A stretch of 64,000 nucleotides of DNA from Poecilobothrus nobilitatus (lineage: Eukaryota > Arthropoda > Insecta > Diptera > Dolichopodidae): NCBI GenBank assembly GCA_947095535.1, contig OX352772.1:226999151-227063150 (forward strand). Reading direction: 5' to 3'. Numbering within the stretch: the first letter of the stretch is position 1; the number at the start of each line of letters is the position of its first letter. Positions 24,116 to 34,355 of the stretch are shown in pieces. A program made the position numbers and the translations under genes. The notes beneath the pieces are model-generated. The model was not told the DNA's origin. It did not search any database and was given only the letters and a program-made list of their open reading frames with translations.

Positions 24116-25005
24116 AACTAATGTACAGTACAGTACAATGAATTCCATTTATTGATATAATATATAATATTATCAGTTGATAATAAATATGAAATCAAAA
24201 AACATTCTATGGCTGATTAAACTTTATGGCATTTGCATAATATTCAAGGCAAATACATTGACCCCAAATATTACAAATAAATTTGATATCCATTGATTAA
24301 TCATTATCAACCATACCTTTGATATTAAACAATAATAATAAGAAATGCAATAATTCTACTATACTAAATTTTTGTCAATAATCAAATTAGTATTAATTAC
24401 TAAAATTAAATATAATAAATATATTAAGAAATTGAATGTAATGCATTATTATTAGTAACGCTAGTTCTAAGTTATAAATAAGCCAAAATACTAAAATAAA
24501 GAAATGGAAAATCGCTTGAGTTTAATTCAAACCAAACATATTATATGGCACTTAAACTAGTTTTTGATTCGATTAAAAATAACTAATTTTTGTTTTGTGT
24601 TAAAATTGCTAAATAAAACTTTTGGTATTAAGAATTAAAATAAATTACAGTCAAAATGAAATAAATAAATAAATAAAAATAATGACAAAAGTGAAAAGTG
24701 TTAGATATTGGAAAAAAATCCCAATAACAATAGGCGAGGGATTCTTCAGACTTAGTGAAAAAGGAAACATATGTACTTAAGCAAGAGAGACTGGATGTGA
24801 AATCCTAAGCTACTCTTGGATACAAATAAATAGACTTGAATATATAACTGCAATAAATGCAGGTGAGGACTGGGACAATTATATGAAAAGCAGTAACTTT
24901 TTACATAAAAAAAACAATAAAAAAAATTTAAAAAAAAACTATGTATATATTAATAAAGATTTAAAATTTAACGAAAAAAATTAAAAGAAAAAAAATATAT
25001 ATATA
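24116..25005 (+). repeat. Inverted copy of Gypsy A LTR and leader
   Basis: The segment is the reverse complement of about 17785-18690, including the GTACAGTACAGTAC run, the LTR body and the CCCAGTCC region. It is bounded on both sides by (TA)n tracts that also occur at the corresponding place in copy 1, so a segment between TA runs has flipped. Confidence 0.65.
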
Positions 25006-25008
25006 TAT

Positions 25009-25126
25009 AGGGTATTCAAAATTGAGGTATGTATCATTTTGATTTTGCCGCCATTTTTTTTCTACCTGGAATTTTTATACGAGGTTTCTTTAGGTATATT
25101 CTAAATACATTCCGGTTAGTTAATGT
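25009..25126 (-). mobile_element. Mariner end relic
   Basis: AGGGTATTCAAAATTGAGGTA, then TTGATTTTGCCGCCATTTT and ATACGAGGTTTCTTTAGGTA match the right end of the mariner at 62484-63699 (reverse complement), including the bases just before its start codon. Only this about 115-base piece is present. Confidence 0.75.
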
Positions 25127-25390
25127 TAAAATTTAACATTCCGGTTAGAATTTTCTCAAAAAGAAATTTGTTGGTTAAAAAAAAGCAAATAAAAAAAATT
25201 ATTATATGTAATATTAGTAGAACATTACACCTTTATATTTTGTGGCTGGGGAAATTCTAATTAGAATTTTCTCGTTGTAACAAAATATTCTAATTTAACA
25301 TGAAATTAAAAGTTACATATAGAAAAAAAGTTATTAGTTAATATTGGTGGAATTTTACACATTGACATTTTATGGGAACATAATCCCCCC
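25127..25390 (+). repeat. Second copy of Gypsy G untranslated region
   Basis: It is a direct repeat of about 19870-20115, ending in the same AACATAATCCCCCC. About 260 bases present in the 20-kb copy (LTR start and first bases of the Polinton end) are missing after the C run. Confidence 0.65.
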
Positions 25391-26790
25391 ATTTATTTGT
25401 GTGGTGGGAATGATTTTTAATAGGATTTTACGAGTTATATTTGTCAAGGGAGTTATTTTTAATAAGATTTTTATTAGTGGTTAATGTCTTGAGAATGATT
25501 TTTAGCATGTGGTTAGTAGGTTTTAGATAGATGTCGTTAGTAGTGGTGAATGGGAAAAATAGTGAGATTAATGGGAAGTTAATAGGAATATCTAATATGT
25601 TCTGTTGTTGATAGATGCCACAATTTTTAAGTGAATGGTATTAATGGGAATGTAGTAAGAATAATAAAAAAATGGGTGAAAAGATCAGTTTAATATGAAA
25701 AAGTAGTTTTTGAAAGTTTTTTGTGTCTTGGAAAAATATTTTTAATAAGATTTTACGAGTTGTTTGTGTATTGGGAGTGCCTTTTAATAGTATTTGATTA
25801 GCTAGTGTCTTGGAAAATGGTTAGTTAAAATGGGTAGTTAAAAGGAATTTTTATTGAAATTAGTAGATATCATTATTTGTGAGTATTGTATTAACTATAA
25901 TGTATACTGAAATTTTAGAAATTATTAGGAAATAAATAAAAAAGGGGTGAAAATAAAAAAGAAAGAAAAGATCAGTTCTATATGAAAAAGAATAAGAAAA
26001 AAGAAACTGAGGTTATAAAATATAACTATTTTAAAATATTATCCTAGTACTATATAATATTAAAACAAAAGACAGTTTTTCTGTAAATTATATATATAAA
26101 AAATTTCAAAATAACTATTTTAAAATATTATCCCCCTACTAATTTTTAAAACAAAAAGACAGTTAAAATATAAATATTTAAGATTATATAGTAATGTCTT
26201 TTAGTATGATTAAGAGTTGGTATTAAATTTCAAGATCATATTACTAAACATTTTAACGATTTTTCACATATTCCAACGGATTATAGTTAAAGGAAAATAA
26301 GTAAAAAATTTTTTGAACTAAAATTTGCGGTTAAAGCTTTTCATAAGGGCTGCAACAAATATTCAACAAATAAAAAAGGGTGAAAACGTTAAGGTTAAAT
26401 TTGAATTAAAAATTATCAACTTTTTAACGTATTGTTTTTAAAAGAAAAAGTACGTTATTTTTTAACTGTTTTTCTCATACTTCAATCAATTAAACATAGG
26501 TAAAAGAAAATAATAAAGTAAAAACAAAAATTTGCATGTTCACCAAATAAAAAAAGGGGGAGTGACGTTAAAGTTAAATTTAAATTCGAAAGTTATCAAC
26601 TTTTTAAAGTATGTATTGTTTTTTAAAGGAAAAGTTCGCTATTTTTAACGGTTTTTCTCATAATTCAACTGAGGAATATATCAAAAGAAAATAATAAAAT
26701 AAACAGAATAAATAAAGTAGACAGGTATATAAATATTAGAATATTTTCCTAAAAAGTTATTAGACAGAAATCAGGTAAAACACAAACAAG
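25391..26790 (+). repeat. Terminal region of Polinton P3, left side, 5' truncated
   Basis: It parallels 20370-21800. It contains at least two tandem units of about 150-190 bases (26340-26530 and 26545-26720), each with AAATAAAAAA.GGG, TATCAACTTTTTAA and TTTTTCTCATA.TTCAA blocks. A TATATAAATATTAGAATA stretch near 26725 may serve as promoter for the next gene. It encodes nothing. Confidence 0.55.
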
Positions 26791-26801
26791 TTCACCATAA
26801 A

Positions 26802-27131
26802 ATGAATTTGCAAACAGAAAGTCAAAACGCTCAGAATTTTTTTTCTACACAAGAAATGAAGGATTTATTTACACAGGAGCCGAATAATTTGAAAGAGGAT
26901 TTAAACTTTTTCTTTAACACGGAGAATACAACCGGAGAAATCATACCACCAAGTCAACCAACTATTATTCGTAGAACAAAAGCAAAACGAAAGCAAGTAC
27001 AGCAAAGTAAAGAAGAAGATATGGAAGAGATAGCAAAAAAACAGAAGTTAATAGAAGAATTTAATACCATTAACAACAGCAATCGGAAGAAATTTTTAAA
27101 AGTAAAGGAAATGGATGTAGAAATGCTATAA
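26802..27131 (+). CDS. Small acidic/basic protein next to the P3 integrase
   Basis: A 109-aa frame from an ATG at 26802 has an acidic Gln-rich start (MNLQTESQNAQNFFST) and a basic cluster (RRTKAKRKQVQQSKEEDMEE) that would suit a nuclear or nucleic-acid-binding protein. The first 45 codons or so are duplicated at 21821-21944. Open frame resumes at 27207-27329 (40 codons, MWLPKKYYLMFERRPDYVEE), which may be its frameshifted tail. It lies between the Polinton terminal repeat and the integrase, as does the 98-aa acidic gene in the mini-Polinton at 59491. No known domain was recognised. Confidence 0.5.
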   Translation: MNLQTESQNAQNFFSTQEMKDLFTQEPNNLKEDLNFFFNTENTTGEIIPPSQPTIIRRTKAKRKQVQQSKEEDMEEIAKKQKLIEEFNTINNSNRKKFLKVKEMDVEML

Positions 27132-27206
27132 TCAAAAAGGTAAAGCAAATAAAAACTATTTATGGATTAAAATGGATTAAAATGGATTGAGACATCAGAA
27201 AACATA

Positions 27207-27329
27207 ATGTGGCTGCCTAAGAAATATTATTTAATGTTCGAAAGAAGACCAGATTATGTTGAAGAAATTAATAACAAAGAGTTGTATTCCGTTACAGTCG
27301 ATATAAACGGTAATTTAAATTTATTATAG
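27207..27329 (+). CDS. Short reading frame, possible tail of the preceding gene
   Basis: There are 40 codons from an ATG at 27207 to TAG at 27327. It has ordinary amino-acid composition rather than an AT-run peptide. It could be a separate microprotein or the remainder of the 26802 gene after a frameshift. Confidence 0.3.
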   Translation: MWLPKKYYLMFERRPDYVEEINNKELYSVTVDINGNLNLL

Positions 27330-27444
27330 GTTAAAATCTAAATCATGAAATAAAAAAAATAAAAATAAAAATAAAAATAAAAATGAAAAAAAAAACATTT
27401 GATTCAAAATTAAACAATATTGTTTTTATTTATCCACAAATTAT

Positions 27445-28292
27445 GACTATTGTCAAAACCTAGCCATTTTACAAATACTTTATTTCCTTTTTTTTCAGTA
27501 CTTTTTCAACTAAATATACATCAGGATTCTTTACAGGTGTGAGTTCTGAATCATAAAATCCACCGGATATCAAATTACCTTTATAATCAGATAAATTATA
27601 TGTGATGGGATTAGTTATATTTACTTTTAATATTTTGAAAATTTCCGTTCACCAGTTTGGTTGGTCACCTTTTTCAAAAGTTTTTTTATATTTGCTTATT
27701 CTAACAAAATCTCCCACTCTATATTTACCCTTATGAAATATTTTGGGATGATTGTATACTGTTTTTAATAAAAATTTTTCATTGCTTTTTTTCTTTATAA
27801 CCTGATTAGGTTTCATTTTGATTGTACGATTTTTTGTTGAATTATACATATTTATAATAGAATCCAAAATGTGAAGCCACTTATAACTTCCTTGTAAACT
27901 AAATTTTTTCAACATAATGCTCTTTAAAGTAAAGTAATAGTGATTAATATTTTTTCTATTCATATATTGCTGAAATTTAGTATTGAAAAATTCCTTTCCC
28001 TGATCAGAGTGAATATTTTTAGGTGGACTATCAGCTTTTCTGAATACTTTTTTGATTGCATCTAAAACGTTGTCAGCATTTTTGTTTTTAACAGGTTCCG
28101 CATATGCGTATTTGAAAATGTATCTATTACAGTTAGTAAATATTTATATCCTTTATTGAATTTACCATAAGGTATCATCTCAACCAAATCTATTTGCCAT
28201 GTATCATTTAGACCTCTTTGTATAAATCTCCTTCGAGGAAATTTTCGCTTAGTTGGTCTATGAATCTCTTCAACAATTTGTTTTCTTGACAT
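27445..28292 (-). pseudogene. Polinton P3 integrase
   Basis: The minus strand starts MSRKQIVEEIHRPTKRKF at 28292 and shows GLNDTWQIDLVEMIPYG with the first catalytic Asp, GYKYLLTVIDTFS, then HSDQGKEFFN with the second Asp near 28000. The segment that should carry the catalytic Glu (SIVERFNRT in the sister copies) is deleted near 27960. The C-terminal part has YRVGDFVRISKYK, and a chromodomain-like VKWLGFD near 27450. Polinton integrases are retrovirus-like DDE enzymes that insert the element with a 6-bp duplication. At least two frameshifts and the lost Glu make it inactive. Confidence 0.85.
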
Positions 28293-28420
28293 ACCAAGTA
28301 ATTAAATTTCCTAGTTCTTCTTCATATTTTCTATTTCCTCTTTTTTCAAAATAAAAAATTTTTGTGCTTTATAATAAGGTTTAATATTTAAATAGATATT
28401 GTTATGTAAATGTTTTTCAG

Positions 28421-28426
28421 CATATT
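28421..28426. repeat. Left target-site duplication of Polinton P1 (CATATT)
   Basis: The six bases CATATT directly before the AGTAGTATGG start are repeated exactly at 44237-44242 after the CCATACTACT end. Confidence 0.9.
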
Positions 28427-29600
28427 AGTAGTATGGATATGCCGGTTCTGGTGCAGGAGAAGCTTTTTAAAGCTTTTAGTCCTCCTAAAAGTATGCAAAA
28501 AAAATATTTCCATACACTCGTCCAAAAAGTATGCAAAATGAGTAAAAAGTATTGTGTCTTTGATATTTTAAATTTAAAATACTATAGTGCTGAATATTTT
28601 AAATTAGGATGAAAATGTGAAAAGTTTTTAAAGTTTGAGTTTAAAAATTTCAAAGTTTGGTTTAAATACAAAATTATTATTAAAGTTTAAACATATTTAC
28701 CAAATATCAAATTTACATTCTATTATAACAATTTGAGTTCTCCTAAACTTACGCAAAAATTAGTAGGGTGAAGATATGAAAAGTTTTTAAAGTTTGGTTT
28801 AAATACAAAATTATTATTATTAAAGTTTCACCAGTTTCACCATATTTACCAAAAGTCAAATTTACATTCTATTATAATAAATTGAGTTCTCCTAACCTTA
28901 TGCAAAAAAATTAGTAGGATGAAGATATGAAAAGTTTTCAAAGTTTGGTTTAAAAGTTTTTAAAGTTTATTATTATTAAAGTTTATTAATTATTCTAAAT
29001 TTAACTTTGTGGTTACTACATCAGTTATGTTTTAATTTGCAATTTAAAAAGCTTAAGCTGTAGTGCTGAATATTTTAAATTAGGTAAAAATATGAAAAGT
29101 TTTTAAAGTTTGGGTTTAAAAATAACAAAGTTTGGTTTAAATACAAAATTATTATTAAAGTTTAAACATATTTACCAAATATCAAATTTACATTCTATTA
29201 TAACAATTTGAGCTCTCCTAACCTTATGCAAAAAATTAGTGGGGTGATGATATGAAAAGTTTTTAAAGTTTGGTTTAAATACAAAATTATTATTATTAAA
29301 GTTTCACCATATTTACCAAAAGTCAAATTTACATTCTATTATAACAATTTGAGTCCTTCTTACCTTATACAAAAAAGTTTATTTGTCTACACTCGTCGAA
29401 AAGTATGCAAAAAAACATTATGAGTAAATAGGGTTTATTCTTGCTGATTTTTTAAATTTATAAAATAATTTAAAATTTAATTAAAAGTTATTGAATATTT
29501 TAAATTAAACTTAGTGGTTAGTATATCAATTATGTTTTAATTTAAAATTTAAAAAGCTTAAGCTATAGTGCTGAATATTGGTAAAAATATGAAAAGTTTT
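28427..29600. repeat. P1 left terminal inverted repeat with internal tandem units
   Basis: The outer 200 bases pair with 44035-44236. Inward, a unit of about 150 bases recurs three to five times (blocks ATGAAAAGTTTTTAAAGTTTGG, AAATTTACATTCTATTATAA, TTGAGTTCTCCTAA). A larger unit with ACACTCGTC.AAAAAGTATGCAAA restarts near 29393. The left repeat is longer than the right one, so unit number differs. The inner limit is uncertain. Confidence 0.8.
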
Positions 29601-29952
29601 TAGTTTGCTTTAAATACAAAATTAAAAAAAGTTTTAAAACTTGATGTGAATACATTTAAGTTTTAAGTTGAACAGTTGTAATTAAATAAAATATTAACAT
29701 TTAAAACAAAACATTCCATTTAAAAATTATTTTGTATATGTACATTTAATAAAAGCGGTTTAAATAAAACGGTAAAAATTATATTGTTAATAATATAAGC
29801 CATGGTCATGAAATACAAATTAAAAACGTGATCAAGTTCAAGTTCAAGTTAAAAGTAAAAAAAATTAATAAAACCTAGGTTTAAAAAGTTGTTTTTTAAT
29901 ATTAAATAACAGCATTGCATTTCTTACTAAAAGTTTATAAATTATTTTTGCA

Positions 29953-30872
29953 TTAAATAATATCTTGTTTATTTATCCATGAATCATGGTTTTTATCAAA
30001 GCCAAGCCACCTAACCAAAACTTGATTTCCTTTTTTCTTATTATTTTTTTTACAAGGTAAACATTAGGAAGTTTAACAGATGTAAGTTCAGGTTCATAAA
30101 AACTGCCTTTAATTGGTTTTTGTGTGTAATCAAGTAAATTGTATGTTATTGGATCAGTTCTTTTTATTTTCGCTATTGTATAAATTTCTGTTGACCAATT
30201 AGGTTGATAACCTTTTGCAAATATACCTTTAAATTTACTTATACGAACAAAATCTCCAACTTTGTATTTTGCTTTTCGGAATACTTTTAATTTATTGTAG
30301 GCAGTTTTTAATAGCAATTTCTCATTTTTCTTTGTAACCTTTTTAGGTGGAAGTTTAATTGTATGATGATATGTTGAGTTATATTTTTCTACTAGCGATG
30401 GCAGAATAGTTAACCATTTATATATGCCTTGTAAACTAAATTGTTTCCACATCGTGTTTTTTAGGGTACGATTAAAACGTTCTACAATTGATGGTTTTAG
30501 TTCTGAATATGTATGATAATGGTTAATTTTATTTTTCCTCATTAAATTTTGAAATTTTTTGTTGAAAAATTCCGTACCTTGATCAGATTGTAAATTTTTT
30601 GGTTTTTTACCAGCACGCTTAAAAATATTTTTCATTGCGGTTAAAACATTATCAGCGCTTTTGTTTTTAACCGGTTCAGCAAACGCAAATTTGGAAAATG
30701 TATCAATAACTGTTAATAAATATTTATATCCCTTATTGAATTTTGTATATGAAATCATTTCAACCAAATCAATTAGCCAAGTATCATTTAAACCCTTTTG
30801 AATAAATTTTCTTGGTGTAAATTTTCTTCTAGCCCCTCTATGAATTTCTGACACAACTTGTAACCTTGACAT
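29953..30872 (-). pseudogene. Polinton P1 integrase
   Basis: From the ATG at 30872 (MSRLQVVSEIHRGARRKF), the DDE core has GLNDTWLIDLVEM with the first Asp, TVIDTFSKFAFAEPV, QSDQGTEFFN with the second Asp, and PSIVERFNRTLK with the Glu. I count 33 residues between the last two. An SH3-like tail (KYKVGDFVRISKFK, NWSTEIYTIAKI) follows, then a chromodomain (VRWLGFDKNHDSW) reached only after a one-base shift in the T run near 30045. The stop is at 29953-29955. An ATG nine bases further out is possible, but MSR starts the sister copies too. The active-site triad is intact; the frameshift truncates the chromodomain. Confidence 0.9.
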
Positions 30873-31125
30873 TATTCTCATACCATTTAATTAAATTTTC
30901 TAAAGTGATTCTATAATTTTCTATTGTATGACATTCACATGTGTCTGGTCCAGAAGTGGAATTATCATATGCCCATGGACAAAGGGCAAAATGAGTACCA
31001 TAAATTAAAGTGTACTTATTTACTCCAGAACAATTTTTAATGTGTTTAAATAGATGTAATATTAGTTTCTTATGATCATTTAATAAGACGGAGGAATATA
31101 TATTTAAGAACTGCTCTACTTCCAT
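30838..31125 (-). CDS. 95-aa Cys-rich protein overlapping the integrase start
   Basis: It starts at the ATG at 31125 and overlaps the integrase start by about 35 bases in another frame. It has four Cys and several His in a metal-binding-like pattern (CSGVN, LCPW, TCECH). The overlap is conserved: near 28300 the P3 copy also reads NLITWY in this frame just before its MSR start, matching NLIKWY here. That favours either a real overlapping gene or an ancient +1 shift of an N-terminal integrase domain. Confidence 0.55.
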   Translation of the reverse strand: MEVEQFLNIYSSVLLNDHKKLILHLFKHIKNCSGVNKYTLIYGTHFALCPWAYDNSTSGPDTCECHTIENYRITLENLIKWYENNVKVTSCVRNS

Positions 31126-31221
31126 AATTCAAAATGAATGTACCAAGAATATGTTCGCTGCTTTTATATTAACTTTCAAGTTGTATTTTAAATTCAGTTT
31201 CTCATCAGACACAGATCAAAT
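31126..31221. promoter_or_regulatory. Divergent promoter between integrase side and ATPase
   Basis: A 96-base gap separates the two divergent genes. Rightward, a TTTTATATT box near 31158 is followed about 33 bases later by TTCAGTTTC, which fits the arthropod initiator TCAGT, and the ATPase ATG is at 31222. Confidence 0.4.
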
Positions 31222-31833
31222 ATGATTAATTTTATTTATCAATTTACAATGATGATAGCAAGACCATCTGGATGTGGAAAAACAACATTTGTGTGTAATT
31301 TAATTGAAAATATTAACAGATTGATTTACCCGAAAATTGAAACAATAAAATGGTGTAACCCAGAAATTTCTGCTATTCCGAACAATATAGATTTTCCTGA
31401 TATAGACTTTTACACCAGTATTCTGAAAGAGTTAAGTGGGAATGAAAATAGACCTACTTTAATTATTTTAGATGACTTAATGTTAGATTCTGCAAATAAA
31501 CAAGTATGCGAATTATTTACTAAAGATTCGCACCATCGTAATTTATCTATTTTATTGTTAACGCAAAACGTTTTTCATCAGGGGAAATTTTCAAGAGATA
31601 TTTCATTAAATTGTAAATATTTAGTGCTTTTCAAAAACCCTCGAGACAAATCGCAGATTTTTCCTCTTGCTAGACAACTATATCCAGAAAATATAAAGGA
31701 TTTCTTGAAAGTATATAATGAGTCAACATCAAAACCACATGGTTATATTGTGTTGGATTTAACACGAGACATTAACGACTTATTTCGTATTAGAACTAAT
31801 ATTTTTTCAAAAGAATATTGTATATGCGGGTGA
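31222..31833 (+). CDS. Polinton P1 packaging ATPase
   Basis: 203 aa. Walker A is ARPSGCGKTTF at residues 13-23 and Walker B is PTLIILDDLM near residues 83-92. A further block is SILLLTQNVFHQGKFSRDIS. It belongs to the FtsK/HerA-like DNA-packaging ATPases of Polintons and related double-jelly-roll viruses, which drive genome entry into the capsid. The gene is open from ATG to stop and is one of the best-preserved in P1. The same protein, broken, is at 48400-48899. It is followed 23 bases later by the small basic gene. Confidence 0.9.
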   Translation: MINFIYQFTMMIARPSGCGKTTFVCNLIENINRLIYPKIETIKWCNPEISAIPNNIDFPDIDFYTSILKELSGNENRPTLIILDDLMLDSANKQVCELFTKDSHHRNLSILLLTQNVFHQGKFSRDISLNCKYLVLFKNPRDKSQIFPLARQLYPENIKDFLKVYNESTSKPHGYIVLDLTRDINDLFRIRTNIFSKEYCICG

Positions 31834-31856
31834 TTTGAACAACAGTTGTCAAAAAT

Positions 31857-32189
31857 ATGAAACGATTGAAGAAAAACCAACATATATTACATGTACTAGG
31901 AAAGTGCAACAAGAAGAAATTTCGTGAAAATATTCTTAAATATTGTGATGATGATATTATAAAAACTATTGCTGAAATTGCAATCAATATATTAAATAGA
32001 AATAATAAAATAACACCAGCACAAAAAGCAAAATTAAAAAAACATAAAAAACAATTAAGATTCCTAGCCTGTACAAAGAAGAGTATAAAAGCCAAACGAA
32101 AAATTTTAGTTCAACATGGTGGATTTTTACCAACTTTAATAGGAACTATATTATCTGGTGTAATAGGAAAATTGCTCAGTAAGACATAA
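31857..32189 (+). CDS. Small basic Polinton protein with C-terminal amphipathic helix
   Basis: 110 aa. A helical, Lys-rich body (KKNQHILHVLGKCNKKKF, KLKKHKKQLRFL) ends in HGGFLPTLIGTILSGVIGKLL, a Gly-Gly-led amphipathic segment. Proteins of this plan follow the ATPase in many insect Polintons, and the ending resembles cleaved core or membrane-lytic peptides of adenovirus-like virions. A role in DNA binding or capsid maturation is inference. A homologue with the same ending is at 48070-48385. The frame is intact. Confidence 0.7.
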   Translation: MKRLKKNQHILHVLGKCNKKKFRENILKYCDDDIIKTIAEIAINILNRNNKITPAQKAKLKKHKKQLRFLACTKKSIKAKRKILVQHGGFLPTLIGTILSGVIGKLLSKT

Positions 32190-32229
32190 TGCAGCGAATG
32201 ATTGTTATGTCACCATAAATATTTTCAAA

Positions 32230-32896
32230 ATTTAGCAAATTATTTCAAGATGATAAAAATTTGGATATATTAGATCAAAAAATAAAAAAAGTTTTATATG
32301 ATAAAAAATAAAAACCATTGCAAAAATGGTACTTATACCGTCAAAACCTCCTCAAATATGGAATTAACAAAAGACAAGCAAAAAGATTACCAGACAAGGC
32401 TAATAATCTTACATTTGATACAGGTACTCAAACAAAATTCTTTTCTAAACGAAATGCATATACAGAAACTGAATTTCCTAAATACAAATCAACATCAACA
32501 CAGACCAATTTCGTACCTTTAGTTACTGATGATGTGTTTGAATATGACTCTAAAAAAGAACATTCAGATATAGATATCGATTTAACACATTACGATTTGG
32601 ACGATGAAAATTCATTTAAAAAATTAGCTCGAACTGAAATGTTGAAAGATGAGAAATTAGTGGAAAAACCATCTCTAAGCTCTGATTATCGGATGTTTGA
32701 AACACCGAGTGGTGATGTAATTACCGTTGCTGTACCATCTCCCGAAAAGAAGAAGACACTAAGATCGGCCGGTAGTACAATACCATCAACTATACTCTCA
32801 CAGTTTCCTGAAACAAAAAAACGAAAACTAAAACCATTACTAAGAAGTCCAAAACTAAGAACTTCATCAACACCGGAATGGACAACATATAAATAG
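32230..32896 (+). pseudogene. Unknown P1 structural-region protein ending WTTYK
   Basis: The open part runs 32318-32896 (about 192 codons) and starts QKWYLYRQNLLKYG. A related N-terminal stretch can be read from about 32230 up to an in-frame stop near 32310. The P3 homologue at 47701-48073 begins with an ATG and shares IQKWYLFRQ. The middle is acidic with repeated Asp, and the tail is basic (KKRKLKPLLRSPKL). The last residues WTTYK are shared by both copies, and in P1 this codon stretch doubles as the TATA box of the next gene. Function unknown. A scaffold or tegument-like role would be a guess. Confidence 0.55.
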
Positions 32897-32931
32897 TGCA
32901 ACATTTTATGTTTCAGAAGAATTTAACAAAG
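32888..32931 (+). promoter_or_regulatory. TATA box and initiator for the P1 minor capsid gene
   Basis: TATAAATAG at 32888 overlaps the stop of the preceding gene. TTTCAGAAG with its A at 32915 lies 27 bases downstream, and the capsid ATG is at 32932. The spacing fits a Pol II TATA plus initiator. Confidence 0.5.
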
Positions 32932-33893
32932 ATGGATATTCAAGATGACTTTTATGTAACATTGTTTAGCAATGATAATCTAAAACTATTTCCAGACAAC
33001 ACTTTAGCTTCATTCGAAAATAAATTAGCTATTCACTTTGATTTAAGAAATGGAAATTTGAAAGTTGGTCTTTCAGAAATATATCTGAACGATTTCCTAC
33101 AAACAGAAGAATTTAACAAAGAGCAATGTGCTTTTATCAATATTGGGCAATATAATGTTTACATAAGAAACATTGAAAAACTTCTTGAAAAAATCAAAGT
33201 AACCAAATCTATAGGTTACACATATTATTCCTATAACGATTCGGAATTACATTTGGATGATTGGAAATTTAATTTTTTATCAACGCTTATTAAAAATATA
33301 ACTCCTAATCCGGGATTTACTCGCAACCAAGTTATCAAAGAATTTTTTAATGAAGTTTTGACATATATCTCTACTCCTAAAAATTATGATGATGTAACAT
33401 TTAAAAAAGTGTCAGAATCTAACCGACGCGATTTAATACGAATATCGCAGACATTTGATGAAGATAGTTTCTATATAAAAGTTAATCAGAGTTATAATAA
33501 AAAAACATTATTAACTGAATTATTTCAACAAAAAAAAATATAAAAAATTTCAAAATAAAATTATCTAAACTATTAAAATTAGCTGTTGCTAATAATAAAG
33601 ATGAATTGAATGGAATGGTGATGATGTATTCAGATATAGTTGTATCATCTGTTTTACGAAGTAGCAAAGTGCGTGCATTGAGAGCTATCAACATAGAAAA
33701 TTGTAGAATACCTACAAATATTGAATTTGAAAATGTCCATTACATACCTACAGAAAAAAATTGTTTTGAAACGATAGCGATTAAAATTTGCAATCAATAC
33801 GGTGATGGAATAATTTTGTTTCCAGTTACTATCCAACAAAAATTGTATTACATTTTAAAAAGCATTGATTGCTCCCCAATTGAAACAATATAA
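32932..33893 (+). pseudogene. Polinton P1 minor capsid (penton-like) protein
   Basis: The ATG at 32932 gives MDIQDDFYVTLFSND, then LKVGLSEIYLNDF, with a shift near 33540 and continuation through MMYSDIVVSSVLRSSKVRAL and PTNIEFENVHYIPTE to 33893. The FY.TL.S....FP.NT..SF...L opening, the KVGLSEI block and the YSDI..... block are the recurring signature of Polinton minor capsid proteins, which form single-jelly-roll pentons. It is about 320 aa if rejoined, and the single frameshift is its only clear lesion. The P3 copy is at 46791-47700. Confidence 0.8.
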
Positions 33894-33926
33894 ATACTAC
33901 TACTCAAATATGATATCCTGTCAAAC
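33889..33926 (+). promoter_or_regulatory. TATA box before the next P1 gene
   Basis: TATAAATA at 33889-33896 overlaps the stop of the minor capsid gene. The next ATG is at 33927, with TCAAAC about 32 bases downstream of the box. Confidence 0.4.
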
Positions 33927-34355
33927 ATGGAAAGAACTTACGTGAGATATTATTCCTCTCAAGTAGGTGGAGGAATCAACGATATTGGGCCTTTATTACA
34001 ATTTTATCCAGCTATACAAAAAGGTCATGGTTTTGGAAATATATTCGGAAGTTTAAGTCGTTATTTAAAGCCCATTTTTATATTAGGCTGGGACTTAATT
34101 AACAAAGAGGCTGTCAACACAGGTAACAATATTTTTAATGATATATCATCTGATGCAAACATAAAAGAAGCTGTAATTGATCAAAGCAAAGGCAGCATAA
34201 AAAATTTACGAAAATCAGTAGTTAACCAACTGCATTCGATGTATGGTAGAAAACGAAGAGCTATAAAAAGACGAAGAACTATAAAAAGACGAGCAATTTC
34301 TAAAAAGACACATTTGAAGTCGAAAAAAAATCAAAATTTAAAGTTCAAATATTAA
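33927..34355 (+). CDS. P1 minor virion-like protein with basic C terminus
   Basis: 142 aa. It starts MERTYVRYYSSQVGGGINDI, which contains a Gly-Gly-Gly site of the kind adenain-type proteases cut. It then has an amphipathic stretch (FGNIFGSLSRYLKPIFILG) and ends in a run of Arg/Lys repeats (KRRRTIKRRAISKK). Adenovirus pVI-like and Polinton virion proteins share this plan; assignment beyond that is inference. A broken homologue at 46440-46752 keeps GLFRYLKPLF. It abuts the major capsid remnant. Confidence 0.6.
   Translation: MERTYVRYYSSQVGGGINDIGPLLQFYPAIQKGHGFGNIFGSLSRYLKPIFILGWDLINKEAVNTGNNIFNDISSDANIKEAVIDQSKGSIKNLRKSVVNQLHSMYGRKRRAIKRRRTIKRRAISKKTHLKSKKNQNLKFKY

Noticed and set aside
28427..29600. 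CRISPR-like spacing of repeats in the P1 terminal region
   Set aside because: Units are contiguous, diverged and without unique spacers; they are terminal-repeat subunits.
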